40,917 nt of DNA from Magnetococcales bacterium WMHbin3 (GCA_002753185.1 PDZX01000036.1:1-40917); one strand, 5' to 3'. Counted from the first letter of the stretch, positions 1 through 9,248 are shown. The notes: generated from the letters alone by a model not told the origin. A program made the numbers and translations.

Positions 1-877
1 CCCCCAACAACGGAGCGAAAACCCGATCCATGCGGTCCCAACGCCCATCGCGCAACCACGCCGCGATGCGCCCGGTCATCCGTCCCAAATGGAGATAATG
101 ACGAAAACGGGTCTTCAGCCCGATCCCCCGAATACGCGGCTGCTCCGGATCCAGCTCCCAGGGATGAAAATAAAAAACACCAGGAATCCCCTCCCCCTCG
201 TTGAGCCGTCGCCAGGCCCAGCGGGAGAGGGCATAAGGATAGAGCCGGAAAAATCCCCCACCCCCACAAGGAATGCGCCTGCCGCCCAACTGGAGGGTGG
301 CCACCGGGATCTCCACCACCCCGCTCCCCGGCACGCCGCTCGGCCAAAAGGGGGTGCGCGGGGCCTCCGGCCAGCCGTACAGGTCGTGCCGAATCGGATA
401 GACGCTGGAACTGTACCGGTACCCCGCCTCGGCGAGACGCTCGAAGGCCCAAGGGTTCTCCTTGCCGATGGAGTAGGTGGAGGCCCGATAGCCGGTCACC
501 GGCACACCGCCCACATCCTCCAGAAGCAGCCGGGAATCCCGAGCGTCGGCGTAAAACACCTCCCCGGTCTGCCGCCACACCCGCACATGGGCCATGCCAT
601 GACTGGCCAGTTCATGCCCCTCGGCGACAATGCGGCGAATCAACCCCGGATGACGCCGCGCCACCCAACCCAACACAAAAAACGTGGCATGAATGGCACC
701 AGGGGCCAGCAGATCGAGTATTTTTCCAGTTGCGTACTCCAGACGCGACGGATACTCCTCCCAACGGCTGGGGGAGATCACGGATTCGAAGGCGGCGACC
801 TGGAAATACTCCTCCACGTCCACGGTCAAGGCATTGACGATGGCGCGACGGCCAGAGACCGGAAGATCAACGACCAC
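1..877 (-). CDS. XrtA-type polysaccharide deacetylase (DUF3473), partial
   Basis: This frame is open on the minus strand from the GTG at 877 to the window edge, giving about 292 residues; the stop lies outside. The start has the family signature TVDVEEYFQ, whose Asp is the expected metal/catalytic residue. SHGMAH follows as the NodB-type HxxxH metal site. The C-terminal part carries GGGGFFRLYPY and FHPWELDPEQPRIRG, typical of the DUF3473 deacetylases of exosortase A (XrtA/PEP-CTERM) polysaccharide loci. Expected role: removing N- or O-acetyl groups from the nascent exopolysaccharide. The GTG overlaps the end of the 2-epimerase gene by about 11 bases, so the two are coupled. The family end is close to base 1, so only a few residues should be missing. 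Confidence 0.88.
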   Translation of the reverse strand, partial: MVVDLPVSGRRAIVNALTVDVEEYFQVAAFESVISPSRWEEYPSRLEYATGKILDLLAPGAIHATFFVLGWVARRHPGLIRRIVAEGHELASHGMAHVRVWRQTGEVFYADARDSRLLLEDVGGVPVTGYRASTYSIGKENPWAFERLAEAGYRYSSSVYPIRHDLYGWPEAPRTPFWPSGVPGSGVVEIPVATLQLGGRRIPCGGGGFFRLYPYALSRWAWRRLNEGEGIPGVFYFHPWELDPEQPRIRGIGLKTRFRHYLHLGRMTGRIAAWLRDGRWDRMDRVFAPLLG

Positions 878-2015
878 CGCCGGCAAACCTTTCGCTCACC
901 AACGCCGCGATGCGATGCGCGGCCTGGCCGTCCCACAGTTCCGGGATCCTCCCCGCCTTGCCGCCATGGGCCAGAATCCCCTCCACCACGGCCAGGATCC
1001 GATCCGGATCGGTGCCGGTGACCGTATTGGTCCCCTGCTCCACGGTGATGGGACGTTCGGTATTCTCCCGCAAGGTGATGCATGGAATCCCCAATGCGGT
1101 GGTCTCCTCCTGCATCCCCCCGGAATCGGTCAACACCAGACGGGCGTCGCGCATGCAACCCAGCATCTCCAGATAACCGATGGGCGGCAGAATCAGAACG
1201 GAAGAGGCGGCCAGACGGTCCGAAAGATTGGTGGCGCGCAGACGGGCCAGGGTGCGGGGATGGACAGGGAACAACAACGGCAACCGGCGGCTCACCTCCA
1301 GCAGGGTGCGCGACAACCCCTCCAGGACCCCAGGGTGATCCACGTTGGCCGGACGATGCAGGGTCACCACGCCATACTCCCCCTTCCCCAACCGCCCGCG
1401 CCACTCCGGGGCGAGCCGCGCCAGACCCGCCTCCGGGTCCGGGGCCAAGGGCAACAGCCGCCGCAGGGTGTCGATCATGACGTTGCCGGTGAAATGAATC
1501 CGCTCCGGGGCGATCCCCTCGCGCAACAGGTTCACCCCGGCCAGATGCTCGGTGGTGAAGAGCATCTCGGAGAGCTGATCGGTGAGCACCCGATTGATCT
1601 CCTCTGGCATGGTCCGGTCGAAGCTGCGCAATCCCGCCTCCACGTGCAACACCGGCACCCCCTTTTTCACTGCGGTCAGGGCACAGGCCACCGTGGAGTT
1701 GACATCCCCCACCACCAGCACCGCGCAAGGGGCCAGCCGATCCATGACCGGCTCGAAACGACGCATGATCTCCGCCGTTTGCACGGCATGGGTCCCGGAT
1801 CCCACCTCCAGATCCACATCCGGCTCCGGAATGCCGAGTTGACGGAAAAAGGCCTCCTTCATGGCCTCGTCGTAATGCTGACCGGTATGCACCAGCAGGC
1901 AGGGGGGGGCATCGGCGCACGCGCGCAACGCGGGCAACACCGCCGCCATCTTCATGAAGTTGGGGCGCGCGCCCACCACGCAGAGCAGCGGAGCGACACG
2001 GGACATGGCGGTCAC
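867..2015 (-). CDS. wecB: UDP-N-acetylglucosamine 2-epimerase (non-hydrolysing)
   Basis: The product is 382 residues, normal for WecB/MnaA, which interconverts UDP-GlcNAc and UDP-ManNAc in the cytoplasm for surface glycan synthesis. Visible family motifs are VVGARPNFMK at the N-terminus, VVGDVNSTVA, HVEAGLRSFD, TLHRPANVD and the active-site stretch LTDSGGMQEE, all in order. The start is a GTG at 2015 overlapping the kinase stop (GTGA). An ATG three codons later (2006) is equally possible. Its place between the BY-kinase and the deacetylase suggests that the exported polymer contains ManNAc or a derivative. Confidence 0.93.
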   Translation of the reverse strand: MTAMSRVAPLLCVVGARPNFMKMAAVLPALRACADAPPCLLVHTGQHYDEAMKEAFFRQLGIPEPDVDLEVGSGTHAVQTAEIMRRFEPVMDRLAPCAVLVVGDVNSTVACALTAVKKGVPVLHVEAGLRSFDRTMPEEINRVLTDQLSEMLFTTEHLAGVNLLREGIAPERIHFTGNVMIDTLRRLLPLAPDPEAGLARLAPEWRGRLGKGEYGVVTLHRPANVDHPGVLEGLSRTLLEVSRRLPLLFPVHPRTLARLRATNLSDRLAASSVLILPPIGYLEMLGCMRDARLVLTDSGGMQEETTALGIPCITLRENTERPITVEQGTNTVTGTDPDRILAVVEGILAHGGKAGRIPELWDGQAAHRIAALVSERFAGGGR

Positions 2016-2956
2016 AGTCCCAACAGCCGCCGGATCAGGCTCTTCCGGGGACGGGGGTGCTCCTCGCCGCCATAGCCGCCACCTCCGTAGCGACCGCCAC
2101 CATAGCCGCCGCCGCCATAACCACCACCATAGCCGCCCCCATAACCGCCGCCATAGCCGCTGCCATAGCCGCCATAGCCGCCGTATCCCCCATAGCCGCC
2201 ATAACCGCCATAGCCGTAATAATAATAACTCCCCCCGGCACCCCGCTTGCGAAATTTGTTCAGGACAAGGCCGACGATATCGAGATTATCCAACTGCTCC
2301 AGGGCATCCTTCACGGCGAACTGAGGGGTGCGTTCCGCCTCCACCACCATCACGATCTGCCCCATGTTGCGCGCCAGTTCCCTGGCCTCGGTGGTCACCA
2401 GCAGCGGCGGCGAGTCGAACACCACGATCCGATCCGGGCTGGCGGCGAGTTGCTTGAGCAAAATACGCATATTTTCGCTCGCCAACAGTTCCGTCGCGTG
2501 ATGATGCCGACGTCCGGAAGGGAGCAGCGTCAATTTGGGGACATTGGTCTTGATCAACACCTCGGAGAAGTTCTCCACCTTGCCCAACAGGCAGTCGATC
2601 AGCCCCACCTTGGCATTGAGACCGAGCGTCCGGGCCACCGATGGCTTGGCCACGTCCCCGTCCACCAGCAGGACATTCAGATCCATCTCCGCCGCCAGAC
2701 TGATGGCCAGATTGATGGCGGTGAAGGTCTTGCCCTCCTTGGGAAAGGCGCTGGTCACCATGATCATCTTGCCGTTGGCGACCCGCTCCGACTCCTTGCC
2801 CATGGCATTGAGCAGCAACGGACGCTTGATCACCCGATACTCCTCGGCCACGATGCTGCGCCCCATGTCCGGGGTCAACACCCCCTTGGCGCGCAGCTTT
2901 TCGAAATCCAGTGTGACTTTCTTATGAACGGATGGTTCCATGAGGATGCCCGTCAC
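2012..2956 (-). CDS. BY-kinase (CpsD/CapB, XrtA-associated) with Gly/Tyr-rich tail
   Basis: A 314-residue P-loop protein of the bacterial tyrosine autokinase family, which controls polymer length and export together with the chain-length protein. Residues 69-78 hold the Walker A variant (AFPKEGKT). About residues 95-102 hold Walker A' (LLVDGDVA) and 177-186 Walker B (IVVFDSPPLL). Residues 241-297 are an extreme low-complexity tail of Gly and Tyr containing 17 tyrosines, including YYYY, followed by a basic end (RKSLIRRLLGL). Family members normally end in a short cluster of a few tyrosines that are autophosphorylated, so this tail is much expanded. The start is GTG 2956, overlapping the upstream stop as GTGA; ATG 2941 is an alternative. 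The fully cytoplasmic kinase would dock on the protein encoded just upstream. Confidence 0.9.
   Translation of the reverse strand: MTGILMEPSVHKKVTLDFEKLRAKGVLTPDMGRSIVAEEYRVIKRPLLLNAMGKESERVANGKMIMVTSAFPKEGKTFTAINLAISLAAEMDLNVLLVDGDVAKPSVARTLGLNAKVGLIDCLLGKVENFSEVLIKTNVPKLTLLPSGRRHHHATELLASENMRILLKQLAASPDRIVVFDSPPLLVTTEARELARNMGQIVMVVEAERTPQFAVKDALEQLDNLDIVGLVLNKFRKRGAGGSYYYYGYGGYGGYGGYGGYGGYGSGYGGGYGGGYGGGYGGGGYGGGRYGGGGYGGEEHPRPRKSLIRRLLGL
2066..2236 (-). repeat. Gly/Tyr-coding tandem repeat
   Basis: Imperfect 9- and 12-base units encode GGY and GGGY steps in the kinase tail (residues 241-297). On the plus strand they appear as repeated ccgccatag-type units. The repetition makes this stretch prone to length change by slippage, so tail length may vary between strains. 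Confidence 0.85.
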
Positions 2957-4524
2957 CAGGAAGGAGCAAAATAGATGATCAACACAAAGAGCGTCAATAA
3001 TCCAAAAACAGAAAATATGAAAATAAAATGCGAGTGCATCCAGCGCCGCCGCATCCCCTCGTCGATCATGGATACCATGCCCAACACCGGCAAACCCAAC
3101 ACCCGCTTCAAGGAGGCGGGACTGTCGAACACCGGACGAATCACCGACAGAAACAACGACAACGCCAGCCCGGCCAACATCCCACCCACCAACACCACCG
3201 TGGAAAAGAGCGGACGATCCGGCCCCACCGGCTTGCGGGGGGTCTGGGGCCGCTCCAGGATCTTGAAACGGACGAAACGGCTCAAATCCTCCTCCAGTTC
3301 GCCCCGTTCCCGCGCCTTGCTCTCCTGCTGCAACATGGCGGACATCTCCTCCTGGGCCATGGTGAGACGGGTTTCCAGACGATGCAACTCGTTTTCCACG
3401 CCGGGCAGGGTCGTCTCCTGGGCACGCAGCCGTTTCAGGTGTCCCTCCGATTCGACCAGCCGGGCACGCACGCTGGCCAGTTCCACATCCAGCTTGCTGA
3501 GGGTGAGACGCAGGTTGCGATACAGGGGATTGGCCTCCAACTCCCAGTTGGAGCTGTCGTCGGCATTGGCGCGCATGCGTGTGACCTTTTCCTGACGCAA
3601 CTGTTCCTGCTGGGCGATGGCCTTGCGCAAAGCAACGATCTCGGCGTGACTTTCGGTATACAGAGGGAGCTTCTGCCCCCCCTTCACATAGAATTTGCTG
3701 AACCGTTCGTTGATCTGCTGATTGAGGGCCTCGATCTTGCGGTCGAACTCGTCGGTGGGCGAACCGTTGGCCTGTTCGATCTCCTGCATCTGGCGACGCG
3801 CCTCTTCGCGACTCTGTTCCAGTTCACGCAGTTTGGTCTGCGCGGCGTCGATCTCCTTCACGAGGTGCGACACGCGGGCGTAATATCCCCCATCCTTGCC
3901 AGGCATGAGGTCGAGGTTTTTGTTCTTGAACTCCTGAAGCTTGAGCGTGGCCTCCGCGACCTTGGCCTCGTATTCGGCGATCCGCTTGCGCAGATACTCC
4001 TCGGCGGTACGCGCGGTGCCACTGGCGTCGGAAGGGAGATTCTCCACCGGCAACCGGTCGAGGATGGCATCCACCACCTGCCGGGTGATTTCGGGGCTGT
4101 TGTGGCGATGGGTGATGCGATAGATGTCGTCCCCGGCGGGAAGCAGGCTGATCTGGGCGCGCAGGACGCTCATGGCCTCCTGGCGTTCGATGTCGTTGCG
4201 GGCCATGAAGGACAAATCGGTGGAGCGCAGGACATGGAGCAGGGTCTGCTGGCTCAACAGACCATTGAGCACCCGGTGCGCCTCCCGCGTCACATCCACC
4301 TCCTGGCGGGTTTTGGTGAGGAAATCGGCGATCTCCTTGCGGGGGTCCTCGATCTTGACCGAGGCGGAGGCGACGTATTGATCCTGCATCAGGGCCACCG
4401 AGACCCAGCCAGACAGGCAAACGAACCATGCCAGGCTGATCATGTGCCAGCGATGCCGCCACATGCCCCTGGCATAGAGGATCACCTGGAAATAAATATC
4501 ACGTATGCCGAATTCCTGCTGCAT
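2953..4524 (-). CDS. Chain-length determinant, Wzz/GumC family (XrtA type)
   Basis: The product is 523 residues. A first membrane segment at about residues 28-46 is followed by the Wzz domain (QYVASASVKIEDP). A long periplasmic coiled-coil region (about 170-410) comes next, then a proline-rich motif (RPQTPRKPVGPDRP) just before the second membrane segment at about 438-460. A third hydrophobic segment lies near the C-terminus (about 495-518). This is the layout of inner-membrane polysaccharide co-polymerases, which set polymer length and partner a BY-kinase. The kinase gene overlaps its stop by four bases. The extra C-terminal segment fits the XrtA/PEP-CTERM subfamily. ATG at 4524, 27 bases after the sugar transferase stop. 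Confidence 0.88.
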   Translation of the reverse strand: MQQEFGIRDIYFQVILYARGMWRHRWHMISLAWFVCLSGWVSVALMQDQYVASASVKIEDPRKEIADFLTKTRQEVDVTREAHRVLNGLLSQQTLLHVLRSTDLSFMARNDIERQEAMSVLRAQISLLPAGDDIYRITHRHNSPEITRQVVDAILDRLPVENLPSDASGTARTAEEYLRKRIAEYEAKVAEATLKLQEFKNKNLDLMPGKDGGYYARVSHLVKEIDAAQTKLRELEQSREEARRQMQEIEQANGSPTDEFDRKIEALNQQINERFSKFYVKGGQKLPLYTESHAEIVALRKAIAQQEQLRQEKVTRMRANADDSSNWELEANPLYRNLRLTLSKLDVELASVRARLVESEGHLKRLRAQETTLPGVENELHRLETRLTMAQEEMSAMLQQESKARERGELEEDLSRFVRFKILERPQTPRKPVGPDRPLFSTVVLVGGMLAGLALSLFLSVIRPVFDSPASLKRVLGLPVLGMVSMIDEGMRRRWMHSHFIFIFSVFGLLTLFVLIIYFAPSW

Positions 4525-4551
4525 GCGTTTTTTCCACGCTCCGCCAAACCG

Positions 4552-6102
4552 TCATTCCGGAATGAACCGCTGCCCGTGCTCCCTGGGTCCCGTGGTGCTG
4601 CGGCCAAAGAGGACCACTTCCACGGTGTGGATCAGAACGAGCAGATCCAGGAACAAACTGTGATTTTTTACATAGTACAGATCATACTTCAATTTCTCCG
4701 CCGCGTCTTCCTCCGACGCGCCGTAACCGTAGAGAATTTGCGCCCACCCGGTGATGCCGGGCTTCACGCGCAGCCGTTCGGCATAATAGGGGATCTTCTT
4801 CTTGAGGGCATCCACGAAGACCGGGCGCTCCGGCCGCGGGCCAACCAGGCTCATTTCGCCACGCAACACATTGAAAAACTGAGGCATTTCATCGATGCGG
4901 AACTTACGGATGAACCACCCCACCCGTGTCACCCGATCATCGTCGTCGCTCGCCCAGCGGGCGACGCCATCCTGTTCCGCATCGGTGCGCATGCTGCGGA
5001 ATTTCCGGACGGAGATGATCCGCCCGCCAAACCCCACCCGATCCTGAATATAAAAGATCGGCCCGCGCCAGCCGCTTTCCGCCAGGATGGCCAGCGCGAC
5101 CAAACCCATCACCGGGGCGGCAAAACACATCAGGATCAGACTGATCACAATATCGAACGCCTTCTTGATCGCCCCGCGCCACGGTTTCTGGTGCAGCCCC
5201 TCGGAATGAAGAATCCACCAGGCGACCTCCATGACATCCGTGTTGATCACATGGCGTTCCCGCTCACCGAACTCCAACAGGTCCATGATCCGCACGCCGC
5301 GCATCTTGCATTCCTGAATGTCGTTCATGTAGATGGCCGGGAAGGGACCGTCCACGGCAACGACGATCTCATCTACGCAATTCTTGACCACGAAATCAGG
5401 CAGTTCGTCCCCATCTTGCAGAATCCGCGCCTTGTCGATCAGGTCCGGCTGTCCGGGAACCGGCCAGTAGCCAAGGATGGTGCAATCGGACTGCCCCGAC
5501 AGGGCCACGGTTTCCGCGACCAGCTTGGCGTTGCCACCCGTGCCGAATACGACCACACGCCGCCGCAACACGTTGAGGTCCAGGATGTGGCAAAAGAAAA
5601 ACCAGCGAACCGACAAAAGCAACAAAAATGCGATCACCAGCGCATACGCGAACGCACCTCTGCCGATAAAAAGATCAGGAAAAACATAAAACCCCATACT
5701 CATTGCAATAATGGCAATGACAAAACTCAATCCGACATTCAACATCTCTCCAGAAAAGCCCTCTTCCATCAAACGCTGATAACGACCCGTCGCCGCCAGG
5801 CTGGTCAGGATCGTCACGGCAAAAAACAGCGCCTTGGGAAACAACATGTCCCCATAAATTTCATCGTAATGAACCAACCCGGAAAAGCGCAAACTGACAC
5901 CGATGTACACGGCAACAGTGGCCGTGACCGCCTCGATGACCAGCAGCACCAAAGACCAACGCGAAAAATAGTGTCGAAAAATCCTGATCAATTTTCCCGC
6001 CGGCAAAGAAAGAGAGACCACCCACGCCAGGCAGACGCCCAGCGTGCCGAGGTGATCGGGTTGCGTGTCGATAATCGCCAATTCAGCATTGTATCCCCTC
6101 AA
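4552..6102 (-). CDS. XrtA-type undecaprenyl-phosphate sugar phosphotransferase
   Basis: The 516-residue frame has several N-terminal membrane helices, a CoA-binding-like middle domain (VVVFGTGGNAKLV) and a C-terminal bacterial sugar transferase domain. The latter shows KKAFDIVISLI, the VRKFRSMRTDAE motif, IDEMPQFFNVLRGEMSLVGPRPERP and VKPGITGWAQ. Such enzymes start polysaccharide synthesis by loading a sugar-1-phosphate onto undecaprenyl phosphate at the inner membrane. The start is uncertain. The longest frame begins at a TTG (6102), but XrtA homologues usually begin at the IRIFRHY segment, which here has a TTG at 5991. The extra N-terminal 37 residues may not be translated. Confidence 0.9.
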   Translation of the reverse strand: MRGYNAELAIIDTQPDHLGTLGVCLAWVVSLSLPAGKLIRIFRHYFSRWSLVLLVIEAVTATVAVYIGVSLRFSGLVHYDEIYGDMLFPKALFFAVTILTSLAATGRYQRLMEEGFSGEMLNVGLSFVIAIIAMSMGFYVFPDLFIGRGAFAYALVIAFLLLLSVRWFFFCHILDLNVLRRRVVVFGTGGNAKLVAETVALSGQSDCTILGYWPVPGQPDLIDKARILQDGDELPDFVVKNCVDEIVVAVDGPFPAIYMNDIQECKMRGVRIMDLLEFGERERHVINTDVMEVAWWILHSEGLHQKPWRGAIKKAFDIVISLILMCFAAPVMGLVALAILAESGWRGPIFYIQDRVGFGGRIISVRKFRSMRTDAEQDGVARWASDDDDRVTRVGWFIRKFRIDEMPQFFNVLRGEMSLVGPRPERPVFVDALKKKIPYYAERLRVKPGITGWAQILYGYGASEEDAAEKLKYDLYYVKNHSLFLDLLVLIHTVEVVLFGRSTTGPREHGQRFIPE

Positions 6103-6134
6103 CCCACCCTCAGGTCAAGCATTTCCCGCCGTGA

Positions 6135-7652
6135 TCACGGTTTGCCCATGCTCCAGTCGAGACGGCCCGGTTTGGAGCCATCCGCCAGGACGGGGAAATC
6201 GGCCAGCCGGGCGCGAAACAGGTCGAGACGTTCCCTGGCCTTGGCGAACTCTCCCCGCACCAGGCGCGGCCACCCCCCACGAAACGAGACGGGACAAGTG
6301 GCGGCGGGATCCGGGGCGGGAGGCGCGCTCCAGTAATCGAGGCGCAAGGCGATCTGCTGGCGGATGGCGGCCCGTTTCGCCATGGGCAGGGACGGATCCG
6401 CGAGCGTTGCCAACAGGTACGAGGCCACGTCGGGGTCGGTGGGGTCGTAGCGCTTGTATGTGCGATTGGTGGCGCCTTCCGTGATGGTCAGCGCCTGGCG
6501 ATACGATGCCGTGACCGCCTCTTCCTGGGCCAGGATGGCCTGGATGAGTTTCTCCTGATCCGGTGGCCGCGACCACCAACCGGATTCCGCCATCGAGAGG
6601 AGGAGGTGCGCGGCATGGAGGCGCGCCCCGAACCAGGTGGGATGAAGCGGGTCGTAGGTGGTGAAGTGGCTGGGAAAACACTCCTGATAGTCGGTGTAGC
6701 GCAGAGCCGGGGCGAAGGTGGCGCGCATCTCCTGACGAAAACGGGCGAAATCCCCGGTGTCGAGCACGGCCTTGGTGTATTTTTTCGAAAAATCGATGGG
6801 CAGATTGGCCCCGATCACCGGAATGCCGGCACGCTGCAGGGCATCCAGCAACGCCCGCGTGTCCGCCACGTGACCGGCGCGCCCCAAGGCATAAAGGGAC
6901 CAGTCGAAAAAGGTGGGATCGAAGCCGGCGGGCATGGTCATCTGCCGCTCGGCGTCCACCTCGATGATGCGGATGTGGGCCGGACCCGCAAGTCCGGCAA
7001 GAAGCGGTTTCGCCCACAGCTCGCGCAGTTCCACCCGATAGCGGGTCAGATTGAAAAAACGGTCCACCAGGTGATTGGTGAACAGACCGATGTCGTAGTT
7101 GCGCCACCAGAATCCCGCCGGGAGGCGTTCGAGGATGCCCTTGCGGAAGAAATGGTCGGCGAGATGGTCCTGCCTGGCGAGTTTGATGCGGTCGGCAAAG
7201 CTGATGTAGGCCACCTGAAGGACGACCAGATCGATCTCCAGGTCCATGGCGAGCAGACCACGTTGCAGGATGCTGGGGCCGAAGATGCCGGGGGAAGAGA
7301 AGTCGAACACCTCGAACTGGCCGGGAGCGATGGCGGTGAGCATCTTGCGGAGGTGCCGGGCGACATAGCCGCCGGTGGCGGCGTGGGAATTGGAGAGGTA
7401 CAGGATCCTCCTGACCCCTGGCGGCTTGGGTGGCAGAAGGGGGTGGCCGGCGTAATCCTTGAGGATGGGGCCGAGTTGGGCCTCACCCTCCGCCAGGGCG
7501 CCTGCCTTGCGGAGGTTCTCCTGTTCCAGGGAGGCGCCGATGGTCATTTCCAACAAAGCGACCAGGAGGATCAGCACGAAGGCGGCCCACAGCCGCAACC
7601 GATCCTGACGAGGTTCCCGATTGCCGTGAGGTGGTGAGAAAGAGGCGTTCAT
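6135..7652 (-). CDS. SGNH-hydrolase-like protein paired with MBOAT
   Basis: A 505-residue protein with one N-terminal membrane segment (about 22-38) and a large extracytoplasmic part. Residues 83-90 (ILYLSNSH) resemble SGNH block I with a Ser candidate. YDPLHPTWFG at about 335-345 supplies an Asp/His pair like block V. Together they suggest a DltD/AlgX-like SGNH fold that takes acyl groups handed over by an MBOAT protein. The MBOAT gene ends 6 bases upstream, so the pair is an operon. Sequence similarity to named families is weak, and the exact substrate (probably the exopolysaccharide) is an inference. Confidence 0.65.
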   Translation of the reverse strand: MNASFSPPHGNREPRQDRLRLWAAFVLILLVALLEMTIGASLEQENLRKAGALAEGEAQLGPILKDYAGHPLLPPKPPGVRRILYLSNSHAATGGYVARHLRKMLTAIAPGQFEVFDFSSPGIFGPSILQRGLLAMDLEIDLVVLQVAYISFADRIKLARQDHLADHFFRKGILERLPAGFWWRNYDIGLFTNHLVDRFFNLTRYRVELRELWAKPLLAGLAGPAHIRIIEVDAERQMTMPAGFDPTFFDWSLYALGRAGHVADTRALLDALQRAGIPVIGANLPIDFSKKYTKAVLDTGDFARFRQEMRATFAPALRYTDYQECFPSHFTTYDPLHPTWFGARLHAAHLLLSMAESGWWSRPPDQEKLIQAILAQEEAVTASYRQALTITEGATNRTYKRYDPTDPDVASYLLATLADPSLPMAKRAAIRQQIALRLDYWSAPPAPDPAATCPVSFRGGWPRLVRGEFAKARERLDLFRARLADFPVLADGSKPGRLDWSMGKP

Positions 7653-7658
7653 GGCGGA

Positions 7659-9056
7659 TCAGAATTGGAAATAGATGAACTGGGCCACTTGCGGGATATT
7701 GAACACCGCAATGAGGGCCAGGGCGAACAGGAGGGCCGACTCCCACCAACCGGCGCTGCCCGGCCAGCGTTTGGCGGCATTGGGGGTCAGCAGGGTTCCG
7801 GCCAGGGCCGCCAAAACGAAGAGGCCGTCCACCAGGGAGAGCGCGCCGTTGCTCCAGCCGTTGACGCCCGTCATGGAGCGCAATACCAGCATGATCTTTT
7901 CCGGGTCGTGCAGGCGGAACCAGACCCAACAGACATGGACCAGGAGAATGGTGAGCAAAACGCCGGCGGCGCGTGGCAGGTAATCCAGAGGAAGGAGATG
8001 GCGCGCGATGAGATAACCGCCGAGCATCAGGCCATGGAGACCGCCCCAGACCACGAAGTTCCAGCCCGCGCCGTGCCACAGGCCGCAGAGGAGGAAGGTG
8101 AGCATCAGGTTGAAGAGGGTGCGCAAGCGGCCCTGACGATTGCCGCCCAGGGGGATGTAGAGATAATCCCGGAACCAGTTGGAGAGGGTGATGTGCCAGC
8201 AGCGCCAGAACTCCTGGATATTGCTCGCCTGGTAGGGGGAGAGAAAATTTTCCGACAGTTGCACGCCCATGAGCAGGCCCATGCCGATGGCGATATGGGT
8301 ATAGGCGGCAAAGTCGAAGTAGATCTGCATGCCGAAGCCGAAGGCGAAGATCCAGGAGGTGACAAAACTGTTATAGGTTCCCTGATCGGCGAGGGCATTG
8401 ATCACCAGGCCGCAATTGTCGGCGATGAGGAGTTTCTGGATCACCCCCAGGCAGATGCGATCGATGCCGGCGCTCCAGTTTGGCCTGGTGAGGCCATCGG
8501 TGAGGGCATGCAGTTGGCGGCTCAGGTGGGAGAAGCGTTCGATGGGTCCCGCAATCAACTGAGGAATATACGCCAGATAATTGATGAAACCGAGATAATT
8601 GCGTTCCGGTTTGACCTCGCCGCGATAGACGTCGATGGAGTAGGCCATGGACTGAAAGGTATAGAAACTGATGCCCGGTGGCAGGACGAAATCCTTGAAG
8701 AGTTGGGGATCGGGCATGGGGATGCCCAAGGGGGCGAGCAGCGGGGTCAATTTGGGGAAGATCATGCCGCCGTATTTAAAGAAACCCAACAGCCCCAGAT
8801 TGATCCCCAAGGTCGCCAGGAGCCAGCCGCGTCTTCCCCAGGGGGTGGTGGCGCGGTGCATCATCAAGGCGGTACCGAAATCGAAGCTGGAGGAGAGCAG
8901 CAACAGGACCATGAAGAGCGGTTCGTTGCCGGAGTAGAACAGATAGGAGAAAAAAAACACGACCAGTTGCTTGCCCACGCCAACGGGCGCCAGACGCAGC
9001 AGGAGCAAAAACAGGGGCAGCAGCACGAACAGAAAGCCGGTGGACTGGAACAGCAT
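7659..9056 (-). CDS. MBOAT family O-acyltransferase (AlgI-like), copy 1
   Basis: A 465-residue polytopic membrane protein. Family hallmarks are PPGISFYTFQSMAYSIDVYRG (about 126-146, quoted in part), FDFAAYTHIA, the WRCWHITLSNWFRDYLY segment with His288, and CGLWHGAGWNF with the conserved His328. AlgI/PatA/DltB relatives move an acyl group, typically acetyl, across the inner membrane for polysaccharide modification. The SGNH-like gene directly downstream is the expected periplasmic partner. ATG 9056 is preceded by a sigma70-like promoter about 45 bases upstream, so this appears to be the first gene of the exopolysaccharide operon running to the window start. Confidence 0.92.
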   Translation of the reverse strand: MLFQSTGFLFVLLPLFLLLLRLAPVGVGKQLVVFFFSYLFYSGNEPLFMVLLLLSSSFDFGTALMMHRATTPWGRRGWLLATLGINLGLLGFFKYGGMIFPKLTPLLAPLGIPMPDPQLFKDFVLPPGISFYTFQSMAYSIDVYRGEVKPERNYLGFINYLAYIPQLIAGPIERFSHLSRQLHALTDGLTRPNWSAGIDRICLGVIQKLLIADNCGLVINALADQGTYNSFVTSWIFAFGFGMQIYFDFAAYTHIAIGMGLLMGVQLSENFLSPYQASNIQEFWRCWHITLSNWFRDYLYIPLGGNRQGRLRTLFNLMLTFLLCGLWHGAGWNFVVWGGLHGLMLGGYLIARHLLPLDYLPRAAGVLLTILLVHVCWVWFRLHDPEKIMLVLRSMTGVNGWSNGALSLVDGLFVLAALAGTLLTPNAAKRWPGSAGWWESALLFALALIAVFNIPQVAQFIYFQF

Positions 9057-9098
9057 GGCGCGTTTGGATCCGGGAAGAGGTCACTTGAAGAGTCGGTC

Positions 9099-9127
9099 AG
9101 CATACACGCTGCTGGTTGCGTTGTCCA
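9099..9127 (-). promoter_or_regulatory. Predicted sigma70 promoter of the EPS operon
   Basis: On the minus strand TGGACA (9127-9122) and TATGCT (9104-9099) are separated by exactly 17 bases. They match the consensus at 5 of 6 and 4 of 6 positions. Transcription would start near 9092, about 36 bases before the MBOAT ATG at 9056. This is a prediction from sequence only. Confidence 0.5.
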
Positions 9128-9132
9128 CTCAT

Positions 9133-9247
9133 TTATTGAAACAGAGCTGGCAACGAGACGACCATGAAGATCCGCGTGAACCGTGGCGCGGGCGCGCCAC
9201 GCAACAGGCCTTCCACTGACAGATCCTCATCGATCTCTCCCCAATGG
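9133..9247 (-). pseudogene. DUF2442 remnant
   Basis: Read on the minus strand from 9247 this encodes THWGEIDEDLSVEGLLRGAP and then diverges, ending at a TAA (9133-9135). It matches the last third of the intact DUF2442 protein at 10376-10633 (IHWEEIDEDLSTEGLLRGAP). At DNA level 9193-9249 aligns with 10393-10449 with about nine differences in 57 bases. No start or N-terminal part exists, because the homology begins right at the stop codon of the neighbouring Rpn-like gene. It is the decayed tail of a second DUF2442 gene. Confidence 0.75.
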
Positions 9248-9248
9248 G

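Noticed and set aside
2066-2236. Regular repeats that might suggest a CRISPR array
   Set aside because: Units are 9-12 bases with no spacers and code in frame for the kinase tail.
3028-6336. A very long open frame on the plus strand
   Set aside because: It lies opposite the chain-length and sugar-transferase genes, has His/Gln/Arg-rich composition and no family motifs. It is a GC-bias shadow.
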